Positions 18,552-29,780 of a stretch of DNA of 64,000 bases are shown here, in pieces. Position numbers and translations under genes: made by a program. Below the pieces are notes generated by a model. The model was not told where the DNA came from and made no database searches. It worked only from the letters and a program-made list of their open reading frames with translations. Source of the stretch: Paraferrimonas haliotis (GTDB lineage: Bacteria > Pseudomonadota > Gammaproteobacteria > Enterobacterales > Shewanellaceae); contig NZ_NRRB01000006.1 in assembly GCF_002282895.1 (NCBI RefSeq), forward strand, positions 1-64,000, in the 5' to 3' direction. Position 1 is the first letter of the stretch; the number at the start of each line of letters is the position of its first letter.

Positions 18552-19148
18552 TTAACCACCAATGTAGAGTCGGTGTTGATTTATGTAACGGATCACACTT
18601 GGGTTAAGTGCTTGATTAGCGATTGTACCTTGCTTGATGGCGCTTCGGATCGTGTTTGAGGCCACATCCGCTTCGTTGATAGCTACAATAGCTAAGCGCC
18701 GGTTTGCTCTAAGGGGGTGTAGGTCATCACTGAGTTCGTCGGCCGACCACCCAGGGCGAGCGCAAGCGATGATGTCGCAGTAGTCAAAGATTGAGCGCCA
18801 ATGGTGCCAGGTGGGCAGGGACTGTGCTGAATCCATTCCTATGATAAAGCTGAACTTAATCAACGGGTATTGGGTTCTGAGCGCCTTTAAAGTGTGCAGA
18901 GTATAAGACGGGCTTGGCAGTTCGTTTTCAATGCTACACACTTTAAATGCACTGTGCTCAGTACAGGCGAGCTTGACCATGTTATAGCGGTGAGCAAAGC
19001 TGGCCTGGGGTTGCGCCTTGTGAGGTGGAATCTTATTAGGAAGAAACCAAATTTCATCGAGCTCGGTTTGCGCAAGCAACTGCTTAGCCATTTGGCTGTG
19101 GCCCAAGTGAATTGGGTCAAAGGTTCCGCCAAGTAAACCCACCTTCAT
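18552..19148 (-). CDS. nadD: nicotinate-nucleotide adenylyltransferase
   Basis: 198-residue NadD, which adenylates nicotinate mononucleotide in NAD synthesis. The nucleotide-binding motif GGTFDPIHLGH is at residues 7-17, and the C-terminal SNTIRSAI replaces the more usual SSTxIR. The ATG start is unambiguous. It sits 9 bases after holA in the leuS-lptE-holA-nadD-rsfS series. Confidence 0.96.
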   Translation of the reverse strand: MKVGLLGGTFDPIHLGHSQMAKQLLAQTELDEIWFLPNKIPPHKAQPQASFAHRYNMVKLACTEHSAFKVCSIENELPSPSYTLHTLKALRTQYPLIKFSFIIGMDSAQSLPTWHHWRSIFDYCDIIACARPGWSADELSDDLHPLRANRRLAIVAINEADVASNTIRSAIKQGTIANQALNPSVIRYINQHRLYIGG

Positions 19149-19157
19149 GCGCAGCGC

Positions 19158-20189
19158 CTAATGCAACGCCATTGGCGTCAATTGCTGGTGGGCTTTAGGG
19201 TCAAACAACAAACATAAATGCGCTAATGCGGCCCAGCTTTCTTCTCCAAAAAACTTGCTATCGGTTTCTACGTTGCTGGCATAGGCAAGCATGGCTTGAA
19301 TTTGCGCAAAGCTTAATCGAGATAACGCTTGTTGATAAAGGGGACGTCTTTTTTCCCAAATCTTTAACGGGTGCCACAGTCCTTGCAACGATTGATTGGT
19401 GTCTTGAGCACTTTTAAGCTGTGTCAGACGACTCAATTCGTTGTTGATGTGCCACAGCACTATTTGACTGGCGACCCCTTCAGCCTGAAGCTGTTTGACT
19501 ATGTGTAAAGCACGACTCTGCGAGCCTTGCAGCAAACAGTCTGTTAATTGAAACACACTAAAGCGCGATTGATCGTCTAGCCATTGTTCAACTTGTTGCT
19601 GAGTAATAACGCTAGTGGGTGCCAGTAATTTGAGTTGTTTAATGGCCTGATCGGCGGCGACTAAATTACCCTCGTACATGGCATTGAGTATTTGTTTGGC
19701 GTCTGCCGTCAGTTGCAATTGTTGTTGGCTCACTTGATTGGCTAACCAGCGATCGAATTGCGCTCCCTCAGGGGTAACACAAGGCAGATAAACGCCGAGT
19801 TTATCGAGGGATTTGAACCATTTGGTTTTGGTGGATTCCGGCGCTATTTTAGGCCCATGGATCAGTAATACTTGATCAGGATTCGGCGTGCTCAAGAGTT
19901 GCAACAGCGCGCTGGAACCGTCTTTGCCAGGTTTACTGGTTGGCAGCTCAAGCTCGAATAGGCGTTTGCTGGAAAACAGACTTAAGGCATTCCATTCTTC
20001 CGTTAAGTCCGACCAAGAAAAGGAAGCATCTTGAGACAGTTGCACTCGTTCTTCAAAACCTTGTTTACGGGCGGCTGCGCGAATGGCTAGGATGGCTTGG
20101 TCTTGAATGAATGGGTCATCGCCAAAGATCAGGTAAACCGGCTTAAGCGGTTGCAAATGTTGCTGAAGCTGATTGGCGAATATCCTCAT
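19158..20189 (-). CDS. holA: DNA polymerase III delta subunit
   Basis: 343-residue HolA, the clamp-opening subunit of the clamp loader. The N-terminal KPVYLIFGDDPFIQDQA and the length match E. coli HolA (343). The ATG overlaps the lptE stop by one base (TAATG). Its linkage with lptE and nadD is conserved. Confidence 0.96.
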   Translation of the reverse strand: MRIFANQLQQHLQPLKPVYLIFGDDPFIQDQAILAIRAAARKQGFEERVQLSQDASFSWSDLTEEWNALSLFSSKRLFELELPTSKPGKDGSSALLQLLSTPNPDQVLLIHGPKIAPESTKTKWFKSLDKLGVYLPCVTPEGAQFDRWLANQVSQQQLQLTADAKQILNAMYEGNLVAADQAIKQLKLLAPTSVITQQQVEQWLDDQSRFSVFQLTDCLLQGSQSRALHIVKQLQAEGVASQIVLWHINNELSRLTQLKSAQDTNQSLQGLWHPLKIWEKRRPLYQQALSRLSFAQIQAMLAYASNVETDSKFFGEESWAALAHLCLLFDPKAHQQLTPMALH

Positions 20190-20698
20190 TAAGACTCCGA
20201 AAAGGACGCAAGCACAATAACAATACGGTCTGCCGCCTGTTGGCGCATCTCTTTAAGTAGCATGTCCATTTCGCGACTCTTAGCCAATGCGGTACGCGGA
20301 TCATCCAAGTAGTCTCGACGAATCACGACGTTTTGTCTTCTTGGTTCACTCTCAGGTTGGGTGACGGCAAATTCGACCGTATAAATGAGCTCATATTCGG
20401 CCACCTTGCCACTGGGAAATAATGACAAGGTAGAGCGTTCTAAACTGTCGCTGATCAGTCGTAATTCTGGCACCTTTTTTGGATCGGCTTCCACCAAGGT
20501 TACGTTATTGAGGCGTAACCGCTCCGACAACAATCGGGTAAGCTCACTGTATTGATCCTGTGAAGTTAGGTGAATGGTCTGCAGTGAGTCCGGTATTTGA
20601 TAACTGCCTTGCAGACGCCAGCCGCAGCCATTACTCAGCAGCAAAGCACCGCTAAGTAAGGCAACCACAATCCATTTTAGTGACAACGACATGTTCAT
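20189..20698 (-). CDS. lptE: LPS-assembly lipoprotein LptE
   Basis: 169-residue lipoprotein that plugs the LptD barrel and helps insert LPS in the outer membrane. A signal peptide ends at SNGC (Cys25), a somewhat atypical lipobox, followed by CGWRLQGSYQIPDSL, the family's mature start. The ATG overlaps the leuS stop (TAATG), so it is coupled to leuS. Confidence 0.95.
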   Translation of the reverse strand: MNMSLSLKWIVVALLSGALLLSNGCGWRLQGSYQIPDSLQTIHLTSQDQYSELTRLLSERLRLNNVTLVEADPKKVPELRLISDSLERSTLSLFPSGKVAEYELIYTVEFAVTQPESEPRRQNVVIRRDYLDDPRTALAKSREMDMLLKEMRQQAADRIVIVLASFSES

Positions 20699-23277
20699 TA
20701 ATTAGCTACTATGTTTAATAACTTTCCTGCAATATAAATTACTTTACGGATAGTTTTGCCTTCGGTAAAGCGATTCACATTTTCATCCGCTAGTGCGAGT
20801 TCTTGGACCTGCTCTTGAGTAGCGTCAGCGGCAACGGTTATGCGACTGCGCACTTTGCCATTAACTTGAACCACAATCAGCTTGGAGTCTTCAACTAGGG
20901 CTTGCTCATCAACCTGTGGCCAGCTGGCGGTATCAATATCGCCGTCGAAGCCTAACTGTTGCCATAATTGGAAGCTCATGTGCGGCGTAAATGGATACAG
21001 TAAACGAACCACAGCATGCAGCGCTTCTTGCATGAGCGCACGGTCTTGCTCGGTTTCCAACGGCGCTTTGGTGAGTTGATTTAACAGCTCCATGACTGCC
21101 GCCACTGCGGTGTTAAAGGACTGGCGACGACCAACATCATCACTGACTTTAGCGATGGTTTTATGAAGTGCACGACGCAAGTCTTTTTGCGCCGGTGTAA
21201 GCTGGCTCAAATCCAATGCGGCAACTGGGCCATTGCTAATATGAGTTTGGGCTAGGTTCCAAAAACGCTTAATGAATCGGTGTGCACCGTCAACACCTGA
21301 CTCCTGCCATTCTAGTGTCATGTCTGCGGGTGCGGCGAACATCATAAATAGGCGCACGGTATCGGCGCCGTATTTTTCAACCATTAGCTGTGGGTCTATG
21401 CCATTGTTCTTAGACTTAGACATTTTTACCATGCCAGCATGGATAACTTCTCGACCTTCGTTATCGATGGCTTTGCTGATGCGGCCTTTATCATCACGTT
21501 CAATGGTGACATCGATTGGAGATACCCAATGTTGGCCGCCTTTCTCATCTTCGTAGTAGAACGCGTCCGCTAGCACCATGCCTTGGCAAAGTAGGTTATC
21601 AAACGGCTCGTCGGAGTTAACCAATTGCTCATCACGCATTAATTTGTGGAAAAAGCGTGAGTACAAAAGATGCATTACAGCGTGCTCGATACCGCCAATG
21701 TATTGGTCAACCGGTAGCCAGTAGTTAGCTTGCTGTGGGTTTAACATACCACCCTCGAAGTCGGGGCATGTGTAACGAGCGTAATACCAACTTGATTCCA
21801 TAAAGGTGTCAAAGGTATCGGTTTCGCGGGTGGCGTTTTGGCCATTTACGCTGGTTTGCTGCCAGCTCTTATCGGCTTTAAGCGGGCTGGTAACGCCATC
21901 CATAACCACATCTTCCGGAAGACGAACAGGCAGATCTTCGGCTGGGATAGTAACGGTATCGCCGTTGTCTAACGTTGCCATTGGAATTGGAGAACCCCAA
22001 TAACGTTGACGAGATACCCCCCAGTCGCGCAAACGGAAGTTAACGGTGGTCTCACCTTTACCGAGTGATTCAAGCTTAGTGGCAATGGCTTTAAAGGCCG
22101 CCTCGAAGTCGAGTCCATCGAACTCTCCTGAATTAAACAAAGTTCCTTTTTCGGTGAAGGCTTGTTCAGAAATATCCAGTTCAGCATTTTGTGGGCTGAT
22201 AACCGCTTCAATGTTTAGGCCGTACTGCTTGGCAAATTCATAATCGCGCTGGTCATGAGCCGGTACAGACATGACCGCTCCAGTGCCATAATCCATGAGT
22301 ACGAAGTTAGCAACCCAGATAGGTACTTGTTTACCGGTTAGTGGATGAGTCGCACTAAATCCGGTTGCGAGGCCTTTTTTCTCCATGGTGGCCATGTCTG
22401 CTTCCGCCACCTTATTGTTCTTACATTCCTCGATAAAGCTTGCAAGTTGCGGATTCGATTTTGCAGCTTCTGCCGCCAATGGGTGACCGGCAGCAATGGC
22501 GAGATAAGTCACTCCCATCAGGGTATCAGGGCGAGTGGTATACACTTCCAGTTCGGTATTCTGCTGCTCTACGGTAAAGCTAAGTTGAACCCCTTCGCTA
22601 CGACCAATCCAGTTGCGTTGCATGGTTTTTACCATGTCAGGCCAACCGCTTAGGCGCTCAAGATCGTCCAACAGTTGTTGAGCGTAGGCGGTAATTTTAA
22701 TGAACCACTGTGGAATTTCTTTTTGCTCCACTAATGCGCCGGAGCGCCAGCCGCGGCCGTCCACTACCTGCTCGTTGGCTAGTACGGTTTGGTCGACCGG
22801 ATCCCAGTTAACCGTCGCCATTTTCTTATAGACCAGTCCTTTGTCGTATAAACGGGTAAAAAACCACTGTTCCCAACGATAGTAATCCGGTTTGCAGGTG
22901 GCCAATTCACGGGACCAGTCATAGCCTAAGCCCAGCATTTTTAACTGGCCTTTCATGTATTCAATGTTTTCGTAGGTCCAGGGAGCTGGGGCAGCTTTGT
23001 TTTTAACCGCGGCATTTTCTGCTGGCAAGCCGAAGGCATCCCAACCAATGGGCTGTAAAACGTTTTTACCTTGCAGGCGCTGATAACGAGAAATGACATC
23101 GCCAATGGTGTAGTTGCGAACATGACCCATGTGCAGGCGACCCGATGGATACGGGAACATTGACAGGCAATAGAATTTCTCTTTTGACGGATCTTCAGTA
23201 GCAGTAAAGGTGCCGTTATCTGACCAATGTTGTTGGATGTTTGCTTCGATTTGAGCGGGATTATATGCCTGTGACAT
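20698..23277 (-). CDS. leuS: leucyl-tRNA synthetase
   Basis: 859-residue class I synthetase that charges tRNA-Leu. It has HMGH at 49-52 and KMSKS at 618-622, with the CP1 editing domain between them. Length matches E. coli LeuS (860). It is the first gene of a leftward series (leuS-lptE-holA-nadD-rsfS-rlmH-mrdA-rodA) with very short gaps. A 176-base divergent region separates it from the zinc-ribbon gene; I see no leader-peptide attenuator there. Confidence 0.98.
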   Translation of the reverse strand: MSQAYNPAQIEANIQQHWSDNGTFTATEDPSKEKFYCLSMFPYPSGRLHMGHVRNYTIGDVISRYQRLQGKNVLQPIGWDAFGLPAENAAVKNKAAPAPWTYENIEYMKGQLKMLGLGYDWSRELATCKPDYYRWEQWFFTRLYDKGLVYKKMATVNWDPVDQTVLANEQVVDGRGWRSGALVEQKEIPQWFIKITAYAQQLLDDLERLSGWPDMVKTMQRNWIGRSEGVQLSFTVEQQNTELEVYTTRPDTLMGVTYLAIAAGHPLAAEAAKSNPQLASFIEECKNNKVAEADMATMEKKGLATGFSATHPLTGKQVPIWVANFVLMDYGTGAVMSVPAHDQRDYEFAKQYGLNIEAVISPQNAELDISEQAFTEKGTLFNSGEFDGLDFEAAFKAIATKLESLGKGETTVNFRLRDWGVSRQRYWGSPIPMATLDNGDTVTIPAEDLPVRLPEDVVMDGVTSPLKADKSWQQTSVNGQNATRETDTFDTFMESSWYYARYTCPDFEGGMLNPQQANYWLPVDQYIGGIEHAVMHLLYSRFFHKLMRDEQLVNSDEPFDNLLCQGMVLADAFYYEDEKGGQHWVSPIDVTIERDDKGRISKAIDNEGREVIHAGMVKMSKSKNNGIDPQLMVEKYGADTVRLFMMFAAPADMTLEWQESGVDGAHRFIKRFWNLAQTHISNGPVAALDLSQLTPAQKDLRRALHKTIAKVSDDVGRRQSFNTAVAAVMELLNQLTKAPLETEQDRALMQEALHAVVRLLYPFTPHMSFQLWQQLGFDGDIDTASWPQVDEQALVEDSKLIVVQVNGKVRSRITVAADATQEQVQELALADENVNRFTEGKTIRKVIYIAGKLLNIVAN

Positions 23278-23453
23278 GGGTATTTCCTGGCTAAAGAATT
23301 GCTGCGCTAAGATTGCAGATTTTGCTTGCGCTAACTATGTTCATAAAGATGTTTAAACTGATCTGCATAGGATAAACCAAAGCGCGCCTAACCGAAAGCA
23401 AACTCGGTTAACTATTGCGATTTATCATTCATTTAATCAATGTCGAGGTGAAT

Positions 23454-23972
23454 ATGAGCGAACGCAGTACCCGCTTGTTAACTTGTTATCACGAATTGCT
23501 GATGGAATTGCAACGCAAGTTCCAGCAGCAACCCGAACTGGGCATGGAAGCGTTGCAAAAATTAATGCAAGGCAATCGTGATTACATAGAACTTAAAGCC
23601 TTCGCTGATGCTGACGAATTGGCGTTGGTTGAAGGTTTCGTACGACGAGATATCAGAGCTCTGCTTCATAACCGTGACGCCAACTTAGCCAATGAAAGTC
23701 CGTCACTGCTGTTGGCGGAAGACACCATGTGGCAATGGTTGTTTAGCGCCAGTGACCAAACTCAAATTGACCGCCAACAGTTGGCCCACGACTTAGCAAA
23801 CGACGGCCACTATCTGGTTGGTGAAGTGATTGGTCATGGAACCCTCGTGTGCGAAGGTTGCCATCACCAAACTCATTATCAGCACCCAAGCATTATAAGT
23901 GCTTGCATCGAATGTGATGGCGAACGGTTTAGTCGTCCTCAGGTGTCGATGAGCATGTTAGGTGGCGACTGA
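23454..23972 (+). CDS. ybeL: zinc-ribbon protein YbeL (DUF1451)
   Basis: 172-residue cytoplasmic protein of the DUF1451/YbeL family, function unknown. The N-terminal two thirds are helical and charged; the C-terminus holds a zinc ribbon with Cys133-x2-Cys136 and Cys151-x2-Cys154. I choose the ATG at 23454, which has GAGGTG at 23445-23450; the open frame extends 13 codons upstream. E. coli also has ybeL divergent from leuS. The last 44 bases overlap the convergent lnt gene. Confidence 0.85.
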   Translation: MSERSTRLLTCYHELLMELQRKFQQQPELGMEALQKLMQGNRDYIELKAFADADELALVEGFVRRDIRALLHNRDANLANESPSLLLAEDTMWQWLFSASDQTQIDRQQLAHDLANDGHYLVGEVIGHGTLVCEGCHHQTHYQHPSIISACIECDGERFSRPQVSMSMLGGD

Positions 23973-25452
23973 GACTCATGCCCAAAGCAAGTAATAAAGC
24001 GCTGATGAACAAGGTTGGCCATTGGCCATAGCGGGCAAACAAGGTGTCTCTCGATTGTAAGGGCACCTGTGAGCGCAATACGGCTGCCTCGAATTGCGGC
24101 AATTTGGCTTGAATAATGCCGTTAGCATCGACAACGGCGGTCACCCCGTTGTTGGTAGCTCTCAATAGCGGTCGACCTAATTCAATGGCTCTCATTTGAG
24201 CAATTTGCATGTGCTGCAATGGGCCGGCACTGCTGCCAAACCAGGCATCATTTGAAACCGTTAACAGCATGTCGGTGTCAGCATTTAAGTTAGCCCTTAC
24301 TAACTCAGGAAAGGCTATTTCATAGCAGATTGCTGGCAACAGGTTATAGTTCGAGGCCGATAGATTGGGTTGTTGGTAGGTGCCACGGCTAAAGGAAGAC
24401 ATGGGCAAATTAAAAAACGGAGCTAAGGGACGTAGCAAGTCGCCAAAGGGGACAAATTCGCCAATGGGTAGCAGATGGTGTTTGTTGTAGCGCTGATTGG
24501 CGCCCAGCTCACCATCCTGTTCTTCAGTTAACACTCTTAATGAGTTGTAAAATTGATCGCCGTCTTCGAGGTGAATGGTACCGCTTACGATCTGAGTTTG
24601 ATTGACCGATGCCGCTTTGGCGACGTAGTCTATAAAGTCGACGACTTGAAATTCAGGCGCAGGGATCGCCGCTTCCGGCCAAATGATGATATCGGCATCG
24701 TAGTGTGGCCGCGATAGATCCATGTAGGCTTGTAGCGTCGGCCACAAGGTTTCAGGTTGCCATTTAACACTCTGTGCTATATTGCCTTGAACCAGCGCAA
24801 CGTCCACCTGACCGTCACTGCTAATGGGTTTGTTTATGGTCGGCGTTAATACCAACAATGTGGTGGCGACAATTGGCCCAATGAAACCGATGGCATTTCG
24901 TTTAAACAAAACATAGGCACTGCAGCCGAGTAATACCACTAAGTATGTTAGCCCTAGGGCACCGGCATAAGTCGCCATGGGGGCCATGACAGTATCGGTG
25001 AGGGCATAACCTTCCCACAGCCATGGAAACCCTGTGAGTATAAAGCCGCGCAACCACTCTGCGATTGTCCACAGTGCAGGGAAGGTAAGCAGCAATACGC
25101 CAAGGTGAGCGTGAGGATTAAGCTTGCGATGAAGCACGCCCGCAAGCATGGGATATAGCGCTAAATAGCCCGCCAACAGCGCCATCAGTGCGATAGACGC
25201 AATAAGCGGCATACCACCGTATTCCGCCATGCTTACGTGGACCCAGCTAATGCCCACTGCGAACTTACCAAAGCCGTAGCCAAACCATATTGAGGCAGTT
25301 TGTTTCAGTGATTTATGTTGGCTCAACCACAGTGGGATAACCAGTGCTACCGCTGCAAGCCAATGTTGCTGATAGGGAGCATAAGCCAAGCTGGTGGCTG
25401 CGCCGGCTAGCCAGGCGATGATAGCGGCTAGCCAGGTGTAACGAGCTATCAT
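23929..25452 (-). CDS. lnt: apolipoprotein N-acyltransferase
   Basis: 507-residue inner-membrane enzyme that adds the third acyl chain to lipoproteins. About six N-terminal helices precede a periplasmic nitrilase domain with the triad Glu260 (IIWPEAAIP), Lys324 (RYNKHHL) and Cys376 (AICYEIAFP). The 3' end overlaps the convergent zinc-ribbon gene by 44 bases. It follows corC after only 6 bases, the usual corC-lnt pairing. Several predicted lipoproteins in this window should be its substrates. Confidence 0.97.
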   Translation of the reverse strand: MIARYTWLAAIIAWLAGAATSLAYAPYQQHWLAAVALVIPLWLSQHKSLKQTASIWFGYGFGKFAVGISWVHVSMAEYGGMPLIASIALMALLAGYLALYPMLAGVLHRKLNPHAHLGVLLLTFPALWTIAEWLRGFILTGFPWLWEGYALTDTVMAPMATYAGALGLTYLVVLLGCSAYVLFKRNAIGFIGPIVATTLLVLTPTINKPISSDGQVDVALVQGNIAQSVKWQPETLWPTLQAYMDLSRPHYDADIIIWPEAAIPAPEFQVVDFIDYVAKAASVNQTQIVSGTIHLEDGDQFYNSLRVLTEEQDGELGANQRYNKHHLLPIGEFVPFGDLLRPLAPFFNLPMSSFSRGTYQQPNLSASNYNLLPAICYEIAFPELVRANLNADTDMLLTVSNDAWFGSSAGPLQHMQIAQMRAIELGRPLLRATNNGVTAVVDANGIIQAKLPQFEAAVLRSQVPLQSRDTLFARYGQWPTLFISALLLALGMSLSRHLTCSSTPEDD

Positions 25453-25458
25453 TAACGC

Positions 25459-26340
25459 TTACCTTTGTTCAATGTCGAGCGTCGGTCCTTCAGGCACTTT
25501 AACCTGTAATTGAATCAGTCGGCGAGTATCGGCAGCTACAACTTTAAACTCATAACCGTCAACGGTAACCTGCTCGCCTCGCTCGGGTACGTGCCCAAAC
25601 GCATGGGCAACCAATCCACCAATGGTGTCAAACTCTTCATCTGAAAAAGCGCAGTCAAAGGCTTCGTTAAAATCTTCAATGGGCGTAAGCGCTTTGATCA
25701 TATAGACCTGTTTCGCGATGCGTCGAATTTCATGACTGTCGCTTTGGTCATGATCGTACTCATCTTCAATATCGCCAACGATTTCTTCTAAGATGTCTTC
25801 AATGGTAACTAAGCCGGAAACACCACCATATTCATCGACGACGATGGCCATGTGGTAACGTTGCGAACGAAACTCTTTTAATAACACGTCAACGCGTTTG
25901 CTTTCAGGCACGACTACGGCGGCACGAATGACCATATCGATTGAGAAATCTTGAAAGTCTTTATTAAAACCGTATTGCAGCAAATCTTTGGCTAACAGAA
26001 TGCCTTCGATGTGGTCTTTATCGTCATTGACCACTGGAAATCGAGAGTGGGAAGAGTCGATGACGATCTCCATCAACTGTTCGATGGACAGATCTTTTTG
26101 AATCGCCACAATCTGCGAGCGTGGGATCATGATATCTCTGACTCGTAGATCGGTGACTTCAAGTACCCCTTTCATCATTTCGCGGGTATCAGTCGTAATG
26201 AGATCTCTTTGTTCGGCGTCGTGAATTACATCCACGAGTTCTTCGCGGTTTTGGGGCTCCCCTTGAAACAGCTGCCCGATTCGATCAAACAGTGACTTCT
26301 TTTGGGGGCCCTTGCCCGACGGAGGGTTATCTTCGCTCAT
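25459..26340 (-). CDS. corC: CorC/YbeX CBS-domain protein
   Basis: 293-residue cytoplasmic protein with a CBS pair (about 65-190, beginning [14 protein letters not shown]) and a C-terminal CorC_HlyC domain (about 205-285). It has no membrane helices, unlike longer family members. Named for magnesium/cobalt efflux; E. coli YbeX has been linked to ribosome metabolism and Mg2+ balance. Encoded between ybeY and lnt in the conserved order. Confidence 0.93.
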   Translation of the reverse strand: MSEDNPPSGKGPQKKSLFDRIGQLFQGEPQNREELVDVIHDAEQRDLITTDTREMMKGVLEVTDLRVRDIMIPRSQIVAIQKDLSIEQLMEIVIDSSHSRFPVVNDDKDHIEGILLAKDLLQYGFNKDFQDFSIDMVIRAAVVVPESKRVDVLLKEFRSQRYHMAIVVDEYGGVSGLVTIEDILEEIVGDIEDEYDHDQSDSHEIRRIAKQVYMIKALTPIEDFNEAFDCAFSDEEFDTIGGLVAHAFGHVPERGEQVTVDGYEFKVVAADTRRLIQLQVKVPEGPTLDIEQR

Positions 26341-26384
26341 AGTATCCTATTGATGCTAATAAAAAACATTGGTTGAGGCCTAGA

Positions 26385-26840
26385 TTATAGACTCTGATAA
26401 GGGTTGTTATACCCCAACTTTTGCAAGACGGCAATTTCAATAGCTTCCATTTCATCGGCCTCATCGTCGTCAATGTGGTCGTAACCCAGTAAATGCAAGC
26501 AACCGTGAACCACCATATGGGCCCAATGCGCTTCGGCTGGTTTATGCTGCTCAAGCGCTTCCGCTGTGACCACGTCGGCGCATATAACGAGGTCACCCAG
26601 AAGATTGAGCTCAATACCTTCTGGTACTTCAAAAGGAAAGCTTAATACATTGGTTGGTTTATCTTTGCCTCGATAAGCAAGATTTAATGCCTGGCTTTCT
26701 GAGTTATCTACAATTCGAATCGTAAGCTCGGCGGCGCGCTCGAAACGTTCTTGCAAGGCCGCCGCTACCCACAACTCTAGCTGCGCTTGAGTCGGTGTCG
26801 AGTGGCCGTCGTAGGCTTGTTGATAATCGATAATATGCAA
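26385..26840 (-). CDS. ybeY: endoribonuclease YbeY
   Basis: 151-residue metal-dependent RNase involved in 16S rRNA 3' maturation and ribosome quality control. The zinc motif [11 protein letters not shown] gives His112, His116 and His122, close to E. coli numbering (114, 118, 124). The start is a TTG at 26840, 2 bases after the ybeZ stop; no better ATG is near, and the Shine-Dalgarno is weak (AGAGAC), so translation probably depends on coupling to ybeZ. Confidence 0.95.
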   Translation of the reverse strand: MHIIDYQQAYDGHSTPTQAQLELWVAAALQERFERAAELTIRIVDNSESQALNLAYRGKDKPTNVLSFPFEVPEGIELNLLGDLVICADVVTAEALEQHKPAEAHWAHMVVHGCLHLLGYDHIDDDEADEMEAIEIAVLQKLGYNNPYQSL

Positions 26841-26842
26841 GG

Positions 26843-27889
26843 TTAGGCGTCTCTTTGTTGGTCAGCGAGCGCCTTGCGTTCAGCTTCTTGTTTCGCTTTG
26901 ATGCGATTTTGCTCGGCGTCATGCTCTTCGTAGGCTTCGACAATGCTGGCGACAACCGGGTGACGAACCACATCTTGAGCTTGGAAGAAGTTAAAACTAA
27001 TGGCTTCAACTTTACCGAGCACTTCAATGGCGTGACGTAAGCCAGACTTTTGTCCCCGTGGCAGGTCGATTTGGGTAATGTCTCCCGTTACCACGGCACG
27101 GCTATTGAATCCAATACGAGTCAAGAACATTTTCATTTGTTCGGTGGTGGTATTTTGCGATTCATCCAAAATAATAAACGCATCGTTAAGGGTACGTCCG
27201 CGCATATAGGCCAGCGGAGCTACCTCGATAACGTTACGTTCAATTAATCGCTCAACTCGTTCAAAGCCAAGCATTTCAAATAGGGCGTCGTACAAAGGTC
27301 GTAGGTAAGGGTCTACTTTTTGGCTGAGATCGCCGGGTAAGAAGCCTAATTTTTCACCGGCTTCTACCGCCGGTCGGGTTAATAAAATCCGGCGAACTTC
27401 TTGGCGCTCAAGCGCGTCCACCGCAGCAGCGACTGCTAAATAGGTTTTGCCGGTTCCCGCAGGGCCAATGCCGAAGGTAATATCGTGATTAACGATATTC
27501 GCGAGATATTGAGATTGGTTGGGGTTACGCGGTTTTATAACCCCTCGTTTGGTTTTTACGTAAATCTCTTTACCAAAGCGCTCTTGCTGTTCGGCATCCA
27601 GAATACGCGCTTCTTGAATGGCCAAATGCACTTGATCCGGCTCTAAATCAGGCACCTGCCCACGAACCGGTTGAGTTTCTACGTACAATTCCTTCAACAA
27701 GTTTTGCGCGCCAAGGGCGTGATGAGCCTCGCCAACAATTTGGAATTGGTTGTTACGGTAGCTGATTTCTACGCCTAAGCGACGCTCTAACTGTTTTAGG
27801 TTGTCATCGAAAGGGCCGCAGAGTGACGCTAGGCGGCGACTTTCCGATGGTTCTAAATAGATTTCTAAGGTAGTGAGTTTATTGCTCAA
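26843..27889 (-). CDS. ybeZ: PhoH-like ATPase YbeZ
   Basis: 348-residue PhoH-family ATPase with Walker A GPAGTGKT (142-149) and Walker [12 protein letters not shown]. It follows E. coli YbeZ closely over its length. YbeZ binds YbeY and is thought to act with it in RNA metabolism; the two genes are adjacent here. The start appears to be TTG (27889) with GGA about 11 bases upstream. Confidence 0.94.
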   Translation of the reverse strand: MSNKLTTLEIYLEPSESRRLASLCGPFDDNLKQLERRLGVEISYRNNQFQIVGEAHHALGAQNLLKELYVETQPVRGQVPDLEPDQVHLAIQEARILDAEQQERFGKEIYVKTKRGVIKPRNPNQSQYLANIVNHDITFGIGPAGTGKTYLAVAAAVDALERQEVRRILLTRPAVEAGEKLGFLPGDLSQKVDPYLRPLYDALFEMLGFERVERLIERNVIEVAPLAYMRGRTLNDAFIILDESQNTTTEQMKMFLTRIGFNSRAVVTGDITQIDLPRGQKSGLRHAIEVLGKVEAISFNFFQAQDVVRHPVVASIVEAYEEHDAEQNRIKAKQEAERKALADQQRDA

Positions 27890-27903
27890 AAAGGCGATTC
27901 CTA

Positions 27904-29340
27904 TTACGAACTAACTTCTGGCGTAAAGGTCGATACACCTAAATTGGTGCGACGATTACGATCCGCTATAAATTGTTGTGGCCGCAGCTCTTTACGCAAA
28001 TCCATGTCCGCCTCGGTGCGTATAACTTTGCCGCGAAGCGAGTTACTAAAGACTTCGGTAATTTCGACATCCACAAATTGGCCAATCATGTCTAGGCTAC
28101 CTTCGAAGTTTACAACACGGTTATTTTCAGTACGACCGCGCAACTCCATGATGTCTTTTTTAGACGGACCTTCAACCAATATTCGTTGAATAGTGCCTTG
28201 CATGCGGCGGCTATACTGCATGGCATTTTGGTTAATGCGTTGCTGTAAAAGGTATAAGCGCTCTTTCTTTTCTTGCTCTGTAACGTCATCAGGCAAATCC
28301 GCAGCTGGGGTACCTGGGCGCGCACTGTAGACGAAACTAAAGCTTTGATCGAACTCGATGTCAGCTATTAGCTTCATGGTGGCTTCGAAATCCACGACGG
28401 TTTCGCCGGGAAACCCGATAATGAAATCGGAGCTGATGTGCATGTTAGGGCGTACTTTCTTCAGGCGGCGAATAATTGACTTGTACTCGAGCGCGGTGTG
28501 AGGCCGCTTCATCATGGTTAAAATGCGGTCAGAACCGCTTTGAACCGGTAAGTGTAGGAAATCCACTAGCTCAGGAATATCAGCATAGGCGTCGATGATG
28601 TCTTGACTAAACTCTAACGGATGGCTGGTGGTATAACGAATTCTATCGATGCCGTCGATGGCAGCAACGTAACGCAGCAGCTCGGCAAAGGAGCAAATAT
28701 CACCATCGTGAGTTGGGCCACGATAGGCGTTAACGTTTTGCCCTAACAAATTAACTTCTCGAACGCCTTGCTCTGCAAGTTGTGCAATTTCAAACAATAC
28801 ATCATCAAGCGGACGGCTGACTTCTTCTCCGCGGGTGTAAGGCACTACGCAAAAAGAGCAATACTTTGAGCAACCTTCCATAATGGAGACAAACGCGGTT
28901 GCTCCTTCAGCTTGCGGCTGGGGTAAACTGTCGAACTTTTCGATTTCTGGGAAACTGATGTCGATAACGGCTTTGTTTCCCGCTTGGATTTGCTCAATCA
29001 TTTCGGGAAGGCGGTGCAGCGTTTGAGGTCCAAACACCATATCCACAAAAGGAGCACGCTCTCTAATGTGAGCGCCTTCTTGCGAGGCCACACAACCACC
29101 CACACCAATAATGAGGTTGGGTTTATTGTCTTTAAGGTTTTTCCAGCGGCCGAGCTGATGAAATACTTTTTCTTGGGCTTTTTCGCGAATAGAGCAAGTG
29201 TTCAGCAGTAAGATGTCTGCATCTTCAGCTTCTTCGGTTAAGCTGTAGCCTTGAGCTTCGCCCAATAGATCTGCCATCTTAGACGAGTCATACTCGTTCA
29301 TTTGGCAGCCCCAAGTTTTAATATGCAGTTTCTTACTCAT
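27904..29340 (-). CDS. miaB: tRNA methylthiotransferase MiaB
   Basis: 478-residue radical-SAM enzyme that makes ms2i6A at position 37 of tRNAs reading codons that begin with U. The auxiliary cluster cysteines are Cys12, Cys49 and Cys83; the radical-SAM cysteines are Cys157, Cys161 and Cys164, the same numbers as I recall for E. coli MiaB. A C-terminal TRAM domain follows (about 375-440). It probably leads the miaB-ybeZ-ybeY-corC-lnt operon. Confidence 0.98.
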   Translation of the reverse strand: MSKKLHIKTWGCQMNEYDSSKMADLLGEAQGYSLTEEAEDADILLLNTCSIREKAQEKVFHQLGRWKNLKDNKPNLIIGVGGCVASQEGAHIRERAPFVDMVFGPQTLHRLPEMIEQIQAGNKAVIDISFPEIEKFDSLPQPQAEGATAFVSIMEGCSKYCSFCVVPYTRGEEVSRPLDDVLFEIAQLAEQGVREVNLLGQNVNAYRGPTHDGDICSFAELLRYVAAIDGIDRIRYTTSHPLEFSQDIIDAYADIPELVDFLHLPVQSGSDRILTMMKRPHTALEYKSIIRRLKKVRPNMHISSDFIIGFPGETVVDFEATMKLIADIEFDQSFSFVYSARPGTPAADLPDDVTEQEKKERLYLLQQRINQNAMQYSRRMQGTIQRILVEGPSKKDIMELRGRTENNRVVNFEGSLDMIGQFVDVEITEVFSNSLRGKVIRTEADMDLRKELRPQQFIADRNRRTNLGVSTFTPEVSS

Positions 29341-29367
29341 CTGCTAGCAAGCTCCGTGGTACTCAAT

Positions 29368-29394
29368 AAAAAAATAGCGCAATATTTTAGCGCT
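29368..29394 (-). terminator. intrinsic terminator (minus strand)
   Basis: Read on the minus strand, AGCGC pairs with GCGCT around a 9-base AT-rich loop and runs into ATTTTTTT (complement of 29368-29394). It separates the small exported-protein gene at 29436-29780 from miaB. Confidence 0.7.
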
Positions 29395-29435
29395 TGTACC
29401 TCTCGCTTGCCAGCATTTGCGCTGTAATTGAGCGA

Positions 29436-29780
29436 TTATTTTGGAGCGACTGCGCTAGACTCTATGGAATTGGCCGAAAAATTAGCACGTTGCGCTGATA
29501 ACTTAGCGTCTTTTTTACCCTTGTTGGCTACCAAGTCTTGGTTGATAGACGCCATTTCTTGTTTCACCTGAGCCATTACATCTAAGGTAATCTCGTAGTT
29601 CACCTGCTGTATTGCATGATTATGATCGCGCTGCAACTCACCGACTAAACTGGTTACAGGGGTCACAGTGTACACCGGCATAGATTGAGCGGGTGACGCG
29701 AACACAGGGGCTGCAAGCAAAGAAGTGCATACCAGCGCTAGTGCTGGTAACGAATTTTTTAACGTAAATTGAGTAGTCAT
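29436..29780 (-). CDS. small exported protein, unknown
   Basis: 114-residue protein with a signal peptide cleaved near VFASP. The mature part is about 85 residues, helix-prone and rich in Gln, Lys and Ala. No family recognised. The ATG at 29780 has GGAG at 29787-29790; the open frame starts 4 codons earlier. It has its own terminator and a 324-base upstream region shared with the divergent ubiF. The ribosome site, signal peptide and terminator together support a real gene. Confidence 0.75.
   Translation of the reverse strand: MTTQFTLKNSLPALALVCTSLLAAPVFASPAQSMPVYTVTPVTSLVGELQRDHNHAIQQVNYEITLDVMAQVKQEMASINQDLVANKGKKDAKLSAQRANFSANSIESSAVAPK

Noticed and set aside
23278-23453. Leucine leader-peptide attenuator before leuS
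   Set aside because: No short Leu-rich frame or terminator/antiterminator pair is visible on the minus strand here.
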